From NCBI GenBank assembly GCA_024278035.1, contig JAJRUA010000073.1, positions 1-6,089 of the forward strand: a stretch of 6,089 nt of DNA, in the 5' to 3' direction. A program made the translations under genes and the position numbers. Source of the stretch: Planctomycetota bacterium. Lineage in GTDB: Bacteria > Planctomycetota > Planctomycetia > Pirellulales > Lacipirellulaceae. Below, piece after piece: positions 5,692 to 6,089 of the stretch; within the stretch, counting starts at the first letter, position 1; each line of letters starts with the position of its first letter. Below the pieces are notes generated by a model. The model ran no database searches and was not told where the DNA came from. It worked only from the letters and a program-made list of their open reading frames with translations.

Positions 5692-6089
5692 ATGCCTTAC
5701 CATCGCATAGGTCGGATTCTACTTTCTTTAGGCGTGCTACTCGTTTCTCGTCCGCTTACTGTCTTCGCAATTGATAACGGCTTCGGTTTCTCCGTTGTTT
5801 TATTGGTTCCGACATGTTGCTTGAGCCTCTGGCTCGCACTTTCTTCACCACGTCGATCACAACGTATTGGCTGGTTTACCTTTTTCTCCGTTGTCACATT
5901 CCTTCTTCCGACCGGCAATTGGTGGCAGCGGCGAATTGAAAATGTGATTGTTTGGATGCAGGATCTCTTTCGCGATTCTTCATACGACTCGCTGTATTCT
6001 AGTGCGGAAGTCGTGGCCATTTTTACGGTCTTCCTTCTGCCGTGGAGCATCGCTTGTCTTTTAGGTTGGCTTGCGTCTCGCTTTGTGAG
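5692..6089 (+). CDS. Hypothetical integral membrane protein, 3'-partial
   Basis: The frame is open from the ATG at 5692 to the right edge (132 codons visible), so the gene continues outside the window. The product is strongly hydrophobic. A first segment (residues about 8-27, ILLSLGVLLVSRPLTVFA) follows a basic N-terminus and could be a signal peptide cleaved after VFA, or a first membrane helix. Further helices are likely at about 32-50 (SVVLLVPTCCLSLWLAL), 60-76 (GWFTFFSVVTFLLP) and 107-128 (VVAIFTVFLLPWSIACLLGW). A polar loop with NWWQRRIENV and FRDSSYDSLYSS lies between the last two. The composition and open frame support a real gene; no family is recognised and no function is proposed. 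In-frame GTG codons further upstream exist (for example 5602), but the ATG gives the natural basic-then-hydrophobic start. No Shine-Dalgarno site is seen. Confidence 0.7.
   Translation, partial: MPYHRIGRILLSLGVLLVSRPLTVFAIDNGFGFSVVLLVPTCCLSLWLALSSPRRSQRIGWFTFFSVVTFLLPTGNWWQRRIENVIVWMQDLFRDSSYDSLYSSAEVVAIFTVFLLPWSIACLLGWLASRFV

Noticed and set aside
5697..6050. 117-codon open frame on the minus strand
   Set aside because: It lies opposite the membrane-protein frame; its product is basic and low-complexity in character, with no domain, and the plus-strand hydrophobic frame explains the region better.

Overview
The window looks like chromosomal DNA of a bacterium, most likely a planctomycete of the Pirellulales type. 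That assignment is an inference from three things: the character of the EF-P / EpmB / RlmN-like proteins, a GC content only slightly above 50%, and housekeeping genes without Shine-Dalgarno sites. No rRNA, tRNA, CRISPR array, integrase, transposase or insertion sequence is visible.

Left part (1-2758, + strand): a compact run of four genes with a phage-structural look. It opens inside a large protein with a BNR-4-like beta-propeller segment and a C-terminal LamG/concanavalin-like domain (a candidate tail fibre or glycan-binding protein; its 5' end lies outside the window). A 133-residue beta-rich protein, a 73-residue small protein and a 219-residue protein follow. The last appears to hold two copies of a head-tail-adaptor-like beta domain. 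The last three genes are joined by ATGA stop/start overlaps, and two of them have near-perfect Shine-Dalgarno sites. This looks like the end of a prophage, a gene-transfer-agent-like particle or a phage-derived structural cluster, but no hallmark gene (terminase, portal, capsid, tape measure) is in view.

Middle (2744-4884, - strand): two radical-SAM enzymes in one tight transcript. The first is epmB, a lysine 2,3-aminomutase that makes beta-lysine for EF-P. The second is an RlmN/Cfr-family 23S rRNA adenine methyltransferase. The 3' end of the methyltransferase gene overlaps the last phage-like gene tail to tail by 15 bp.

Right part (4985-6089, + strand): efp, encoding elongation factor P with the modifiable lysine in its KPGKG loop, is divergent from epmB across a 100-bp intergenic region. 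After efp comes the start of an unrecognised integral membrane protein that runs off the window.

Together, epmB and efp form an enzyme-substrate pair for relieving ribosome stalling at polyproline, and the RlmN-like enzyme adds a peptidyl-transferase-centre modification to the same transcript. The ligase EpmA, which attaches the beta-lysine, is not in the window. I see no strong evidence for a wholly new system. The most interesting points are the uncharacterised phage-like block with its different ribosome-binding signals, the convergent gene overlap at its edge, and the pairing of EF-P modification with rRNA methylation.
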